The notes under the pieces are model-generated. The model ran no database searches. It was not told the origin of the DNA and worked only from the letters and a program-made list of their open reading frames with translations. A stretch of 64,000 nt of DNA from an uncultured Bacilli bacterium. GTDB lineage: Bacteria; Bacillota_I; Bacilli_A; RFN20; CAG-826. Positions within the stretch are counted from its first letter, which is position 1. Each line of letters starts with the position of its first letter. This document shows, piece by piece, positions 24,807 to 34,510 of the stretch. The position numbers were made by a program, and so were the translations under genes. The stretch covers positions 135,149 through 199,148 of the forward strand of contig CALVHN010000001.1 of the NCBI GenBank assembly GCA_944327845.1, written 5' to 3'.

Positions 24807-26366
24807 ATGAGCAATATTTTCCTTAATAAATTACTTAATTATTTCCATATTACAGAAGAGGACTATATAAAATTAACAAAGAATATTAATAAGAATTCAC
24901 TCCCTTCTTATTTAAGATTTAATAATATTTTAAACGTTAAAAACTATTTTTTAGACGTAATTAAACATAAAAAGAAGATTATGATCTATGGAGATTATGA
25001 TTGTGATGGAATAATGTCAGTTTCTATTATGTCTCTTTTGTTTAGATATTTTCGTGCTGAATTTGATTTTTATATTCCTTTAAGAGATAAAGATGGATAT
25101 GGCTTAACAATTGATAAAATAAATGAATTTAATAAAAAAGGATATAACATTATCCTTTGTGTTGATAATGGAATAACACTTACAAAAGAAGTAGACTATG
25201 CAAATAGTCTAGGAATTGAAGTTATAATTTTTGATCATCATGAATATGATAAAAATAATATTCCAAAAGCAAAATATATTTTGCATCCGATATATTCTAA
25301 TTTTGGTGAAATTAATTTGAGTGCTGGAGCAGTTTGTTTTTATTTTTCTTGGTGCCTTTTAGGTCATATTGATGATTATCTTTTAGTTTTAGGTGCTATT
25401 TCAATATTAAGCGATATGATGATCCTTCAAGGCTATAATCGCGATTTGGTCAAACTAGGTTTATATTATATTAATTTAAATCGTTATAAAAATATTTGTG
25501 AATTAGTTGATAATGTTTGTAACATTGACGAGGACACTTTAACATTAAACTTAATTCCTAAAATTAATGCTATTGTAAGATTAGTATTAAACGATGAAAA
25601 TAGAAAAATAGTTGATTATTTTATAAATTTAAATAATCCTTATTTATATAATGAAAAAAAATGGATTAATGAGAAAAATTTTGAGAAAAAAAATAAAATC
25701 CAACAATTTGATAATTATGATTTTGATGGTTTAAGTAAAAATCCTGGCATAATTCTTAACGTTAATGTCGAAGAAGGTTTATGTGGTTTAATTGCAAATA
25801 AATTTTTGAACAAATTTAATTTACCAACAATTATTCTGACTCCAAATACTGAGGAACCTTCAATTTTGAAAGGTTCAATTAGAACAAAAGAGGGTTTTGA
25901 TATTATTGATTTTTTTAACGATATCGGAGATTTACTTATTACAAAAGGTGGCCACAAATTTGCAGGTGGTTTGTCTTTTAATAAAAATAATTTTGAATTT
26001 ATTAAAAAGAAATTTTATGAATATTCAATAAAACATCCCTTTACTAATAATGAAAATACTATTGAAATAAGTCTTGAAGATCTAAATTTAGATAACTATC
26101 AAATTTTAAAATCATTTAAGCCTTTTGGTGAAGGTTTTAAAGAACCTAAATTTAAAATAAATTCTTTTGAAGTAACAAAATTTATTAAATCAAAAGATGA
26201 AAAACATTTATTATATTATGATAGGAATCATCCTATTCAAATTACTTATTTTAATTTTGATGAACATATTTTTGAAAATAATTATGTTACTTTAATTGGA
26301 AAATTTAAGGAAAATAATTATCAAAATAAATTATTTTATCAACTGCTAGTAGAAAGATTTGAATAA
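24807..26366 (+). CDS. recJ: Single-strand DNA exonuclease RecJ
   Basis: 5'-3' exonuclease of the DHH superfamily used in recombination and repair. Motifs are YGDYDCDGIMS (DHH motif I, about residues 60-70), CVDNGIT, FDHHEYD, and GGHKFAGG in the DHHA1 domain (about 385-392), followed by an OB-like C-terminus. The 519-residue length is shorter than Bacillus RecJ, which has an extra C-terminal region. The ATG at 24807 has no ribosome site and sits right after a terminator. Confidence 0.92.
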   Translation: MSNIFLNKLLNYFHITEEDYIKLTKNINKNSLPSYLRFNNILNVKNYFLDVIKHKKKIMIYGDYDCDGIMSVSIMSLLFRYFRAEFDFYIPLRDKDGYGLTIDKINEFNKKGYNIILCVDNGITLTKEVDYANSLGIEVIIFDHHEYDKNNIPKAKYILHPIYSNFGEINLSAGAVCFYFSWCLLGHIDDYLLVLGAISILSDMMILQGYNRDLVKLGLYYINLNRYKNICELVDNVCNIDEDTLTLNLIPKINAIVRLVLNDENRKIVDYFINLNNPYLYNEKKWINEKNFEKKNKIQQFDNYDFDGLSKNPGIILNVNVEEGLCGLIANKFLNKFNLPTIILTPNTEEPSILKGSIRTKEGFDIIDFFNDIGDLLITKGGHKFAGGLSFNKNNFEFIKKKFYEYSIKHPFTNNENTIEISLEDLNLDNYQILKSFKPFGEGFKEPKFKINSFEVTKFIKSKDEKHLLYYDRNHPIQITYFNFDEHIFENNYVTLIGKFKENNYQNKLFYQLLVERFE

Positions 26367-26392
26367 TATTTTCTGTCTATTAAAATAAAATT

Positions 26393-28624
26393 ATGGAAAA
26401 GGTAAATTTAGAAAAAGAAACAAAAAAATATGATGAAGGTTATATCATGCATTCATTCGAAGATGTAAGGGAAATTTATTATCCTTACATTCATAACGAA
26501 GAAGATCGTGATTTAATTAAACGAGCATACGATTTTGCTTCTTTAAAACATGCCGGCATTTATCGTAAATCTGGTGTTCCATATGTTCAACATTTAATAG
26601 AAGTGGCTTATATTTGTGCAACATTACAATCTGGCCCTGTTACTATAACAGCTGCATTTTTACATGATGTTGTCGAAGATACTGAAGTAACGATTGAAGA
26701 TATTAATTCAATGTTTGGAGAAGAAGTTGGTCGAATTGTAGATGCTTTAACTAAAATTCAACGATTAAAACTTTCACATCGTACTCAAGAAGAATTTGAA
26801 GCAGAAGATAGAAGAAAAATCTTTTTAGGAATGGCAAAAGATGTTCGTGTTATTATCATTAAATTAGCTGATAGACTCCATAATATGAGGACAATTGATG
26901 CTTTAAAAACTGAACGCCAAATTGCTCTTGCAAAAGAGACGCTTAATGTTTTTGCTCCTATCGCTCATAGATTAGGTATTTATCGAATAGAAAGTGAACT
27001 TGAAGATCTTTCATTAAAAATTCTTGAACCTGAAAAATTTCATGAAATTGAAAATAAATTAAATAGCTCGATAAAAAATAGAACTAAAGCTTTAAATACA
27101 CTTAAAAAGAAAATTGCAGATATTCTTATTGAAGAAAAAATTAATTTTGAAATCGAATCACGTGTTAAATCGATATATTCAATTTATAAAAAAATGTATG
27201 TTAAAGGACATACATTTGAAGAAATTTATGATGTTTTAGCTTTAAGAATTATTACAGAGACAGAAATCAACTGTTACGAAATTTTAGGCTTAATTCACGC
27301 TCACTTTAAGCCTATACCTGGAAGATTTAAAGATTATATTGCTATGCCAAAGCCAAATATGTATCAATCTTTACATACTTCAATTATTGCTGGTGATGGT
27401 AACTTATTTGAGGTTCAAATTAGAACTAAAGAGATGGATGAAATTGCAGAAACAGGTGTTGCTGCTCACTGGAGATATAAAGAAAATTCACACTATAATG
27501 CGAAAGAAGAACAAAAAGAAATTGAAGAAAAATTGCATTGGTTTAGAGATTTTGTTTCAATGAGTAGCAAAAATCAAAATGCAACTGCTCAAGAATATAT
27601 GGAAAATTTATCAAAAGATATTTTTGAAGCAAATGTTTATGTTTTTACACCAAAAGGAAAAGTAATTGATCTTCCAACTGGATCAACTCCTATTGATTTA
27701 GCTTATAGAATTCATACAAAAATTGGGGACAATATAATTGGTGCATTAGTTAATAATACTCTTGTTCCTATAAGCACTCCTTTAAAAACAGGCGATGTTG
27801 TTGAAATAAAAACTTCAAATACATCAAATGGGCCAAATGAAAGTTGGCTTAATATGGTTAAAACCAACACGGCAAGGTCAAGAATTAAAAAGTTTTTGCA
27901 AAAGAAAAATGAAAGTTTGATGCGAGAAGATAAAATTGAAAAAGGCAAACAATCTTGCATTGACTTTTTTAAAGAACGAGAGATTGGTGAAAAAGAAATG
28001 TTAGATTTATTATCTAACGTTAATGTTTTAACAAATTTTAAAGTAAAATCTACGAATGATTTATTTATATCAATATGTCAACATAATGTAACACCTGCTC
28101 AAATTTGTGATTTTTTAGGAATTAAAAGAAAAGATAAAACTGATATTACTCTCTTTAAAAAGCAAAATTTTGAAGATGATAATTGTCCTGTATCAGTGGA
28201 TAATCAAAAAGGAATAAAAATAACTCTTGGGAATTGTTGCACACCTATACCAGGTGACTTGATAGTTGGTTACGTGACAAAAGGTAATGGTATTACAGTT
28301 CATAGATGCGATTGTCCTAATGTTTTAAACAAAAAAGAACGTTTACTTGATGTAAAGTGGAAACAAAATTCTAAAAATGAGTCCTATCCTGTTGACATTG
28401 TTCTAGAATGTGTTGACAGGCCTTCATTAATTGCTGATATTTTAAACTTATTAAATTCGATAAAAATTAAATGTACTGAAATTAATGCAAAACTTTTTCC
28501 ATCTGAAATGAAATGTTCAATTTTTTGTCAAATTTATGTTAAGGATATTAATGAACTTGAAAAGGTTTTTGCAATTTTAAAAAATATTAAAGATATTATT
28601 AATATAAAACGTGTTTTTCATTAG
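26393..28624 (+). CDS. rel: Bifunctional (p)ppGpp synthetase/hydrolase Rel
   Basis: Stringent-response enzyme. It has an HD hydrolase domain (AAFLHDVVEDTEVTIEDI and LADRLHNMRT, about residues 80-170), a synthetase domain (SRVKSIYSIYKKM, EIYDVLALRII, PKPNMYQSLHTS), a TGS domain (VFTPKGKVIDLPTGST), a Cys-bearing zinc-finger region (GNCCTPIPGD), and a C-terminal ACT domain. Length is 743 residues. Both active sites look intact, consistent with a single long RSH protein doing synthesis and breakdown. The start ATG 26393 has no clear ribosome site. Confidence 0.96.
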   Translation: MEKVNLEKETKKYDEGYIMHSFEDVREIYYPYIHNEEDRDLIKRAYDFASLKHAGIYRKSGVPYVQHLIEVAYICATLQSGPVTITAAFLHDVVEDTEVTIEDINSMFGEEVGRIVDALTKIQRLKLSHRTQEEFEAEDRRKIFLGMAKDVRVIIIKLADRLHNMRTIDALKTERQIALAKETLNVFAPIAHRLGIYRIESELEDLSLKILEPEKFHEIENKLNSSIKNRTKALNTLKKKIADILIEEKINFEIESRVKSIYSIYKKMYVKGHTFEEIYDVLALRIITETEINCYEILGLIHAHFKPIPGRFKDYIAMPKPNMYQSLHTSIIAGDGNLFEVQIRTKEMDEIAETGVAAHWRYKENSHYNAKEEQKEIEEKLHWFRDFVSMSSKNQNATAQEYMENLSKDIFEANVYVFTPKGKVIDLPTGSTPIDLAYRIHTKIGDNIIGALVNNTLVPISTPLKTGDVVEIKTSNTSNGPNESWLNMVKTNTARSRIKKFLQKKNESLMREDKIEKGKQSCIDFFKEREIGEKEMLDLLSNVNVLTNFKVKSTNDLFISICQHNVTPAQICDFLGIKRKDKTDITLFKKQNFEDDNCPVSVDNQKGIKITLGNCCTPIPGDLIVGYVTKGNGITVHRCDCPNVLNKKERLLDVKWKQNSKNESYPVDIVLECVDRPSLIADILNLLNSIKIKCTEINAKLFPSEMKCSIFCQIYVKDINELEKVFAILKNIKDIINIKRVFH

Positions 28625-28650
28625 TTTTAAGTTAAATTAAGGTCTTTTTT

Positions 28651-28659
28651 TGATATAAT
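28651..28659 (+). promoter_or_regulatory. Extended -10 promoter of hisS-aspS-tkt
   Basis: TGATATAAT fits the extended -10 (TGnTATAAT). The matching -35 region is weak (GTTAAA at 28631). AAAGGAG precedes the hisS ATG. No T-box is present. Confidence 0.6.
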
Positions 28660-28683
28660 AATGAGGTTAAAAAGGAGTTTTTT

Positions 28684-30006
28684 ATGATTAATCTTGTAAA
28701 AGGTACGCATGATATTATTATGGACGAAGCACCTAAATATACGCTTGTAGAAGAAATATTAAAAGGTGTAGCTTTTGCTTACGGATATAACGAGTTTAGA
28801 ACACCAATTATTGAACATACAGAATTATTTTTAAGATCTGTTGGCGATTCATCAGATATTGTAAGAAAAGAAATGTATGTTTTTAATGATAAAGGTGGAA
28901 GAAGTCTAGCATTAAGACCTGAAATTACTGCTGGTACAATTCGTACAATGGTAAATAATAAACTTTTTGCAAACCAAGATTTTCCTGTAAAAGCCTTTTA
29001 TTTAGGCCCTTGTTTTCGCTATGAAAGACCATCTTCTGGTAGATATCGTCAATTTAATCAATTTGGTGTTGAATGTGTTGGTGTTAATAATCCTTATCGT
29101 GATGCTGAAGTTATTTTATTAGGCGTTGCATGTTTAAAAGCTTTACATTTAACCAATATTAAATTAAAAATAAATACTTTAGGTGATGATGCTTCAAGAA
29201 AATCATACATTGTAGCTCTTAAAAATTATTTCTCACATTATCTTGATGATATGTGTTCAGATTGTCATGAAAGATATAATTTAAATGTTTTAAGAATATT
29301 AGACTGCAAAGTTGAGAAGGATCAAGAAATTATCAAAAATGCTCCTAAAATTTCAGATTATTTAACAACTGAGGCAAAAGAGAGTTTTAACACTATATTA
29401 AAAATATTGGATGATAATAACATCGATTATGAAATTGATAATAATTTGGTTCGAGGACTTGATTATTATAGCGGTGTAGTTTTTGAGTTTCATTATTCCG
29501 ATCCTACTAACAAGAATTATGGTGCTCTTGGCGGAGGGGGACACTACGATAAGCTTGTTGCTGAATGTGGTGGCCCACAAATTGAAGGTATTGGATTTTC
29601 TTTTGGTATAGAAAGACTTGTCGGAGTATTAGATGAATTTAATTGCTTCGAAGATATCAAAAATTTATTAGATATTTACATTATGCCTATAGGTGAGAAA
29701 AATATTCCTTTTTCACTAAAACTTGCTGAAAAGTTAAGAATTAGTGGATTATTAGTAGATATTTGTGTAGAAAATAAAAACTTTTCTCAAATGTTTAAGA
29801 AAGCTGAAAGAAGAAAAGCTAAGTTTGCTTTAATAATTGGTGATGAGGAAATACAACAAAATATTGTGAAATTTAAAAATCTTTCAACGCAAGAACAATT
29901 TAGTGTGTCATTAGATAATCTTGATGAAAAGTTAGAAGAATTATTTTTAGAAGGTAAAGATCATTGTCATTGTGATGGTGAATGTGAATGTCATTGTAAG
30001 GAATAA
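28684..30006 (+). CDS. hisS: Histidine-tRNA ligase with Cys/His-rich tail
   Basis: Class II synthetase for tRNA-His. It begins INLVKGTHDI and has motif 2 CFRYERPSSGRYRQFNQFGVE. His-specific signatures are LVRGLDYYSGVVFEF and GALGGGGHYDKLV, with motif 3 GFSFGIERL. The anticodon-binding domain covers about residues 330-420. The last 14 residues, HCHCDGECECHCKE (427-440), carry five Cys and three His and are outside the normal fold, which suggests a metal-binding tail. Total length is 440. aspS begins 4 bases after the stop. Confidence 0.95.
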   Translation: MINLVKGTHDIIMDEAPKYTLVEEILKGVAFAYGYNEFRTPIIEHTELFLRSVGDSSDIVRKEMYVFNDKGGRSLALRPEITAGTIRTMVNNKLFANQDFPVKAFYLGPCFRYERPSSGRYRQFNQFGVECVGVNNPYRDAEVILLGVACLKALHLTNIKLKINTLGDDASRKSYIVALKNYFSHYLDDMCSDCHERYNLNVLRILDCKVEKDQEIIKNAPKISDYLTTEAKESFNTILKILDDNNIDYEIDNNLVRGLDYYSGVVFEFHYSDPTNKNYGALGGGGHYDKLVAECGGPQIEGIGFSFGIERLVGVLDEFNCFEDIKNLLDIYIMPIGEKNIPFSLKLAEKLRISGLLVDICVENKNFSQMFKKAERRKAKFALIIGDEEIQQNIVKFKNLSTQEQFSVSLDNLDEKLEELFLEGKDHCHCDGECECHCKE

Positions 30007-30010
30007 AATT

Positions 30011-31756
30011 ATGGAAAAATATTTAAGAACAAATTATTGTGGAGATTTAAGCTTATCCAATGTTGGAGAAACTGTAACAGTTATTGGATGGGTGCAAAAA
30101 AGAAGAAACCTTGGAAACTTACTTTTTATTGATTTAAGAGATAGAAAAGGAATTATTCAAATTTGTGTTAATAATGAAGTTGAGATTCCTGATATTAGGA
30201 ATGAATATATTATTCAGGTTACTGGTATAGTTACAAAAAAAGATAATCCAAATCCTAATTTAAAAACAGGTGAAATTGAAATTAACGCAAACAAAATTAC
30301 TTTAATTAATACAAGCGAACAACCTCCAATTTCAACTGGTGAAGATTCGAATGCAAATGAAGATATACGCTTGAAATATCGTTATTTGGATTTAAGAAGA
30401 AAGAGTATGCAAGATCGTTTTTTAATTCGTGCAAAAATTGTCAAATCTGTTCATGAATATTTAGATGAAAATGATTTTGTCGAAATAGAAACTCCTTATC
30501 TTGCTCCTTCAACACCTGAAGGTGCTCGTGACTATCTTGTTCCTTCAAGACTTCATAAAGGTTGTTTTTATGCTTTACCTCAATCGCCACAATTATATAA
30601 ACAAATGCTTATGATAAGTGGTTTTGAAAGATACTATCAAATTGCTAGATGCTTCCGTGATGAAGATCTTAGAGCAGATAGACAACCAGATTTTACCCAA
30701 ATTGATATTGAAACTTCTTTTTTAAATCAAGAAGAAATCTTAACATTAATGGAAGGTTTAATTAAAAAAATATTTAAAGATACAATAAATTTTGATGTTA
30801 AACTTCCTTTAAGACAAATGGAATATGATGAAGCAGTTGATGTATATGGTTCAGATAAACCAGATACAAGGTTTGATATGAAAATTAAAGATTTAACATC
30901 TTTATTAAAAAAATCTAATTTTGAATCATATAAACAATCAAAATATATTCGAGGAATTTTAGTAGAAAATTATTCTCATATTGCTACAAGAAAGAAACAA
31001 GACGAGCTAAATTTATTGGCAAGTAAGTTTTCTTTAAAAGGATTTGGATGCTATAAATTTATTAATGGAACTTTAGAAGGAAGTCTTGTTAAATTCTTAT
31101 CTAACGAGATTATAACTGAGCTTATTAATTTATTTAATCCAAAAGAAGGAGATGTTATTTTTGTTGCAAATGGTGCAATTAGGAAAAATGTGGCTTTTGG
31201 GTTAGGTGCTTTAAGAACAAAATTAGCTAAAGAATTAAATTTAATTAAACCTAATACTTATGATTTATTATGGGTTGTACATTTTCCATTATTTGAGAAG
31301 AGTGAAGAAACAAATGAAATTACTCCTTGCCATCATCCATTTACAAGACCTTGCGATGAAGATTTAGATAAACTTATGACAAAACCATATGAAGTTTATT
31401 CTTATGCATATGATATTGTAATAAATGGATATGAAGCAGGTGGTGGATCATTAAGAATATATGATCAAAAAGTTCAAAAAGAAATATTCAATGTTTTAGG
31501 TTTTACCGAAGAAGATATCGATAAAAAATTCGGTTTCTTTGTTGAAGCTTTAAAATATGGTACACCTCCACATGGTGGAATTGCTTTTGGCTTAGATCGT
31601 TTAACTATGATACTATCTGGAACAGATAATATTCGTGATGTAATTGCCTTCCCAAAAAATTTAAATGGAATTTGTCCTGTTACAAACGCACCATTAGAAG
31701 TTGATGATGAGCAATTAAAAGCTGTTGGTATTAAAATTAGAGAGGATGAAAATTAA
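30011..31756 (+). CDS. aspS: Aspartate-tRNA ligase
   Basis: Class II synthetase with an N-terminal OB anticodon-binding domain (about residues 1-110, GWVQKRRNLGNLLFIDLRDRKG). Catalytic signatures are QSPQLYKQMLM, RCFRDEDLRADRQPDFTQIDIE (motif 2) and GIAFGLDRLTMIL (motif 3). The bacterial GAD insertion lies in the middle. Length from ATG 30011 is 581 residues. An in-frame ATG at 29972 would overlap hisS and add 13 residues not seen in the family, so I reject it. The hisS-aspS pair is a common Firmicutes arrangement. Confidence 0.96.
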   Translation: MEKYLRTNYCGDLSLSNVGETVTVIGWVQKRRNLGNLLFIDLRDRKGIIQICVNNEVEIPDIRNEYIIQVTGIVTKKDNPNPNLKTGEIEINANKITLINTSEQPPISTGEDSNANEDIRLKYRYLDLRRKSMQDRFLIRAKIVKSVHEYLDENDFVEIETPYLAPSTPEGARDYLVPSRLHKGCFYALPQSPQLYKQMLMISGFERYYQIARCFRDEDLRADRQPDFTQIDIETSFLNQEEILTLMEGLIKKIFKDTINFDVKLPLRQMEYDEAVDVYGSDKPDTRFDMKIKDLTSLLKKSNFESYKQSKYIRGILVENYSHIATRKKQDELNLLASKFSLKGFGCYKFINGTLEGSLVKFLSNEIITELINLFNPKEGDVIFVANGAIRKNVAFGLGALRTKLAKELNLIKPNTYDLLWVVHFPLFEKSEETNEITPCHHPFTRPCDEDLDKLMTKPYEVYSYAYDIVINGYEAGGGSLRIYDQKVQKEIFNVLGFTEEDIDKKFGFFVEALKYGTPPHGGIAFGLDRLTMILSGTDNIRDVIAFPKNLNGICPVTNAPLEVDDEQLKAVGIKIREDEN

Positions 31757-31758
31757 AA

Positions 31759-33747
31759 ATGAAGAAAAAAGTAAGAATTACTAATGTTGAACAACTTTCT
31801 GTTGCAGCAATTAGAGCAACGTGTATTGATGGAATTAATAAATCAAATAGCGGACATCCAGGTGCGTGCTTAAGTTTAGCCCCTATTTTATATAAATTAT
31901 ATAAAGATTTTGTCGTAGCTAATCCTTTCCAACCTAATTGGATTAATCGTGACCGTGTTGTTTTAAGTTATGGCCATACTTCAATGTTGCTTTATACTAT
32001 TCTTCATTTATGTAGTTATAATATTTCCATTGAAGATTTACAAAAATTTAGACAATTTGGTTCAATTACTCCTGGGCATCCTGAATTTGGAATGACAGAT
32101 GGAGTTGATGCAAGTGGTGGACCACTTGGTCAAGGAATTGCAGAAGCTGTTGGTACAGCTATGGCTGAAACAATGTTAGCGAGCCAATATGGATCCAAAA
32201 TTTATAATCATTATACATATTGTGTATGTGGAGATGGATGCTTAGAAGAGGGAATATCGCAAGAAGCTATTACATTTGCAGGACTTCATAAATTAAATAA
32301 GTTAATCCTTCTTTATGATAATAATGATGTAACTTTAGACGGACCATTAGCTCAATCTAATGTTGAAAATACCGCAAAAAGATTTTTAGCAGCAAATTGG
32401 GATGTAATTTATGTTAAAAATGGTAACAATTTACATGAAATTCATAAAGCAATTAAAAAAGCTAGAAAATCCACCGATGCTCCAACTTTGATTATTTTTA
32501 AAACAATAATTGGATTTGGAAGTAAAAATCAAGGCACTCATAAAGTACATGGCGCACCTTTAGGAAAAGAAGATGGAGAATTTGCAAAAAAATCTTATGG
32601 ATATGATTATCCTCCTTTTGAAATTCCTCAGGAAGTTTATGATAATTTTAAGAATTCATTCTTAAAACGTGGTGAACTTGCATATGCTAAACATCAACAT
32701 GTTTTAGAAGAACTTCAAAAGAATGAACCAGGCAAATTTAAAAAGATTTTAGACTTATCAACAAATAATGTTAAAAATTATTTAAATAAAGAAGATCTTA
32801 AAATGGATGAGTTAGGAAGTGAAGCTACTCGAAAATCAAGTTTAAAAGTTCTTAATTATTATCACGAGCTTCTTCCAAACCTTGTTGGAGGAAGTGCTGA
32901 TGTTGCTTCTTCAGTTATGACTTCTCTTGTAAATGGTTCAACTTACTCTAATAAAAATAGAGGCGGAACAAATATTAACTGGGGAATTAGAGAATTTTTT
33001 ATGGCTGCTGCTTCAAATGGAATTCTTTTACATGGAGGTTTAAGAACATACTGTGGCTCATTTTTAGTTTTTTCTGATTACATGAAAAATGCAATAAGAA
33101 TGTCTGCATTAATGAAACTTCCTCAAATTTATTTATTTTCTCATGATAGTATTGCTGTTGGTGAAGATGGTCCAACCCATCAACCTATCGAGCAACTTGC
33201 TGCTTTAAGATCTATTCCTAATTTTAATGTTTTTAGACCTTGTGACGCTAAAGAAACATATGCATCATATAAACTTGCACTTGAAGAAACATCAACTCCT
33301 AGTGCAATTATTTTGACTCGTCAAAATTTACCTCTTATTGAAACAAGTTCAAATTATGATTTAGTGAAAAAAGGTGCTTATATTATTGGAAAAGAAAAAG
33401 GAAGAATTTGTGACTTTACTTTAATTGCTACGGGTAGTGAAGTATCTTTAGCAATGGATGTAAAAAAATATTTATTTAGTTTAGGCGTTGATATTCGTGT
33501 TGTCTCTATGCCTTGCCAAGAATTATTTGATAAGCAACCTTTGGAATATAAAGAATATGTTTTAGGTAAAGATTATCAACATCGTATGTCATTAGAGATG
33601 GAATCAACTTATGGTTGGCATAAATATGCTAAATATTGTTTTGGTATTAATGAGTTTGGCTCATCTGCTCCAGCTTCTGATTTAATTAAATCTTATGGAT
33701 TTACCAAAGAAAATGTTGCTAATATTGTATTAAAATATATAAGGTAG
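31759..33747 (+). CDS. tkt: Transketolase
   Basis: Thiamine-diphosphate enzyme that moves two-carbon units in the pentose phosphate pathway. Motifs are NSGHPGACLS, PLGQGIAEAVG, the ThDP site GDGCLEEGISQEA ... NNDVTLDG, HKVHGAPLG, and the pyrimidine-domain FSHDSIAVGEDGPTHQPIEQ. Length is 662 residues. It starts 2 bases after aspS with no ribosome site of its own, so coupling is likely. Linkage to a synthetase pair and the nusB group is not functionally obvious. Confidence 0.96.
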   Translation: MKKKVRITNVEQLSVAAIRATCIDGINKSNSGHPGACLSLAPILYKLYKDFVVANPFQPNWINRDRVVLSYGHTSMLLYTILHLCSYNISIEDLQKFRQFGSITPGHPEFGMTDGVDASGGPLGQGIAEAVGTAMAETMLASQYGSKIYNHYTYCVCGDGCLEEGISQEAITFAGLHKLNKLILLYDNNDVTLDGPLAQSNVENTAKRFLAANWDVIYVKNGNNLHEIHKAIKKARKSTDAPTLIIFKTIIGFGSKNQGTHKVHGAPLGKEDGEFAKKSYGYDYPPFEIPQEVYDNFKNSFLKRGELAYAKHQHVLEELQKNEPGKFKKILDLSTNNVKNYLNKEDLKMDELGSEATRKSSLKVLNYYHELLPNLVGGSADVASSVMTSLVNGSTYSNKNRGGTNINWGIREFFMAAASNGILLHGGLRTYCGSFLVFSDYMKNAIRMSALMKLPQIYLFSHDSIAVGEDGPTHQPIEQLAALRSIPNFNVFRPCDAKETYASYKLALEETSTPSAIILTRQNLPLIETSSNYDLVKKGAYIIGKEKGRICDFTLIATGSEVSLAMDVKKYLFSLGVDIRVVSMPCQELFDKQPLEYKEYVLGKDYQHRMSLEMESTYGWHKYAKYCFGINEFGSSAPASDLIKSYGFTKENVANIVLKYIR

Positions 33748-33755
33748 GTGAATTT

Positions 33756-34073
33756 ATGAAAAATTATATATACTTAGAAACTAATAAAAAATTTGGAACT
33801 GCAGGAGTTTCTAAAAATGTAATATTACATATTTGTGAACATTCTCTTAAAAGAATAAAAGAGAAACACCAAATAGATTTAGTTAACGATAATAACGAAA
33901 AATTTAGTTTAATTATAAGAGATAATACTGCTTATATTAAATTTCAAACCAAGTTGAGTGAAGATATCGATTCTGAAATCTTTAAAACTGAACTAGAAAA
34001 TGTTCTATCCAGTAATTTATTATCTTTATGTGAAGGTATTAAATTTAAATTGAATATTGAAATTATTAAATAA
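33756..34073 (+). CDS. Asp23/Gls24 family envelope-stress protein (YqhY-like)
   Basis: The 105-residue protein has GTAGVSKNVILHICEHSLKRI near the N-terminus, resembling the start of Asp23/YqhY proteins (G...IS..VI..IA..A). Its position directly upstream of nusB matches Bacillus yqhY-nusB. In Bacillus, YqhY is linked to fatty acid synthesis control, but no acc genes are nearby here. AGGTAGGTG precedes the ATG. Similarity is modest, so the family call leans on synteny. Confidence 0.68.
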   Translation: MKNYIYLETNKKFGTAGVSKNVILHICEHSLKRIKEKHQIDLVNDNNEKFSLIIRDNTAYIKFQTKLSEDIDSEIFKTELENVLSSNLLSLCEGIKFKLNIEIIK

Positions 34074-34075
34074 GT

Positions 34076-34510
34076 ATGGGTGTTGCAGAAATATCAAGAA
34101 ACAAAAATCAAGAAATTATTTTCCAAATTTATTTTGCTTTTTTAGTGTACCAAAAGTTGAATTTACAAATTAATTTTAAACAAATGGTGGAAGATATCTA
34201 TGGCGATGAATATGACAATATTAATGTTTACACTAAAGAAGTTTTGATTAAATCCTTAAAATATAAGGATTCTGCTGTTCAAATGATTTCTAAATATTTA
34301 AAAAATTGGAAATTTGATCGTTTAAATTATTGTACACAAGCTTTATTAATTATAAGTGTTGTAAATTATTTTTATTTAACTGAAAATAGTAAAGCTATAA
34401 TAATAAATGTTGCAGTAAATCTTGCAAAAAAATATTGTGATGAAACAGATTTTAAACTTATTAATGCAATTTTAGACAGGTGCTTAGATGATTCAAATAA
34501 ACAACAATAA
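34076..34510 (+). CDS. nusB: Transcription antitermination protein NusB
   Basis: All-helical RNA-binding protein that, with NusE, prevents premature termination in rRNA operons. The 144 residues include the typical C-terminal block ENSKAIIINVAVNLAKKYCDETDFKLINAILDR (read in parts: AVNLAKKYCD, then INAILDRCL). It starts 2 bases after the Asp23-like gene and overlaps xseA by 23 bases, so it sits in one operon with both. Confidence 0.9.
   Translation: MGVAEISRNKNQEIIFQIYFAFLVYQKLNLQINFKQMVEDIYGDEYDNINVYTKEVLIKSLKYKDSAVQMISKYLKNWKFDRLNYCTQALLIISVVNYFYLTENSKAIIINVAVNLAKKYCDETDFKLINAILDRCLDDSNKQQ

Noticed and set aside
29972-30010. Upstream start for aspS overlapping hisS
   Set aside because: Adds MMVNVNVIVRNKI, which is hisS tail sequence in another frame; ATG 30011 gives the normal AspRS N-terminus.
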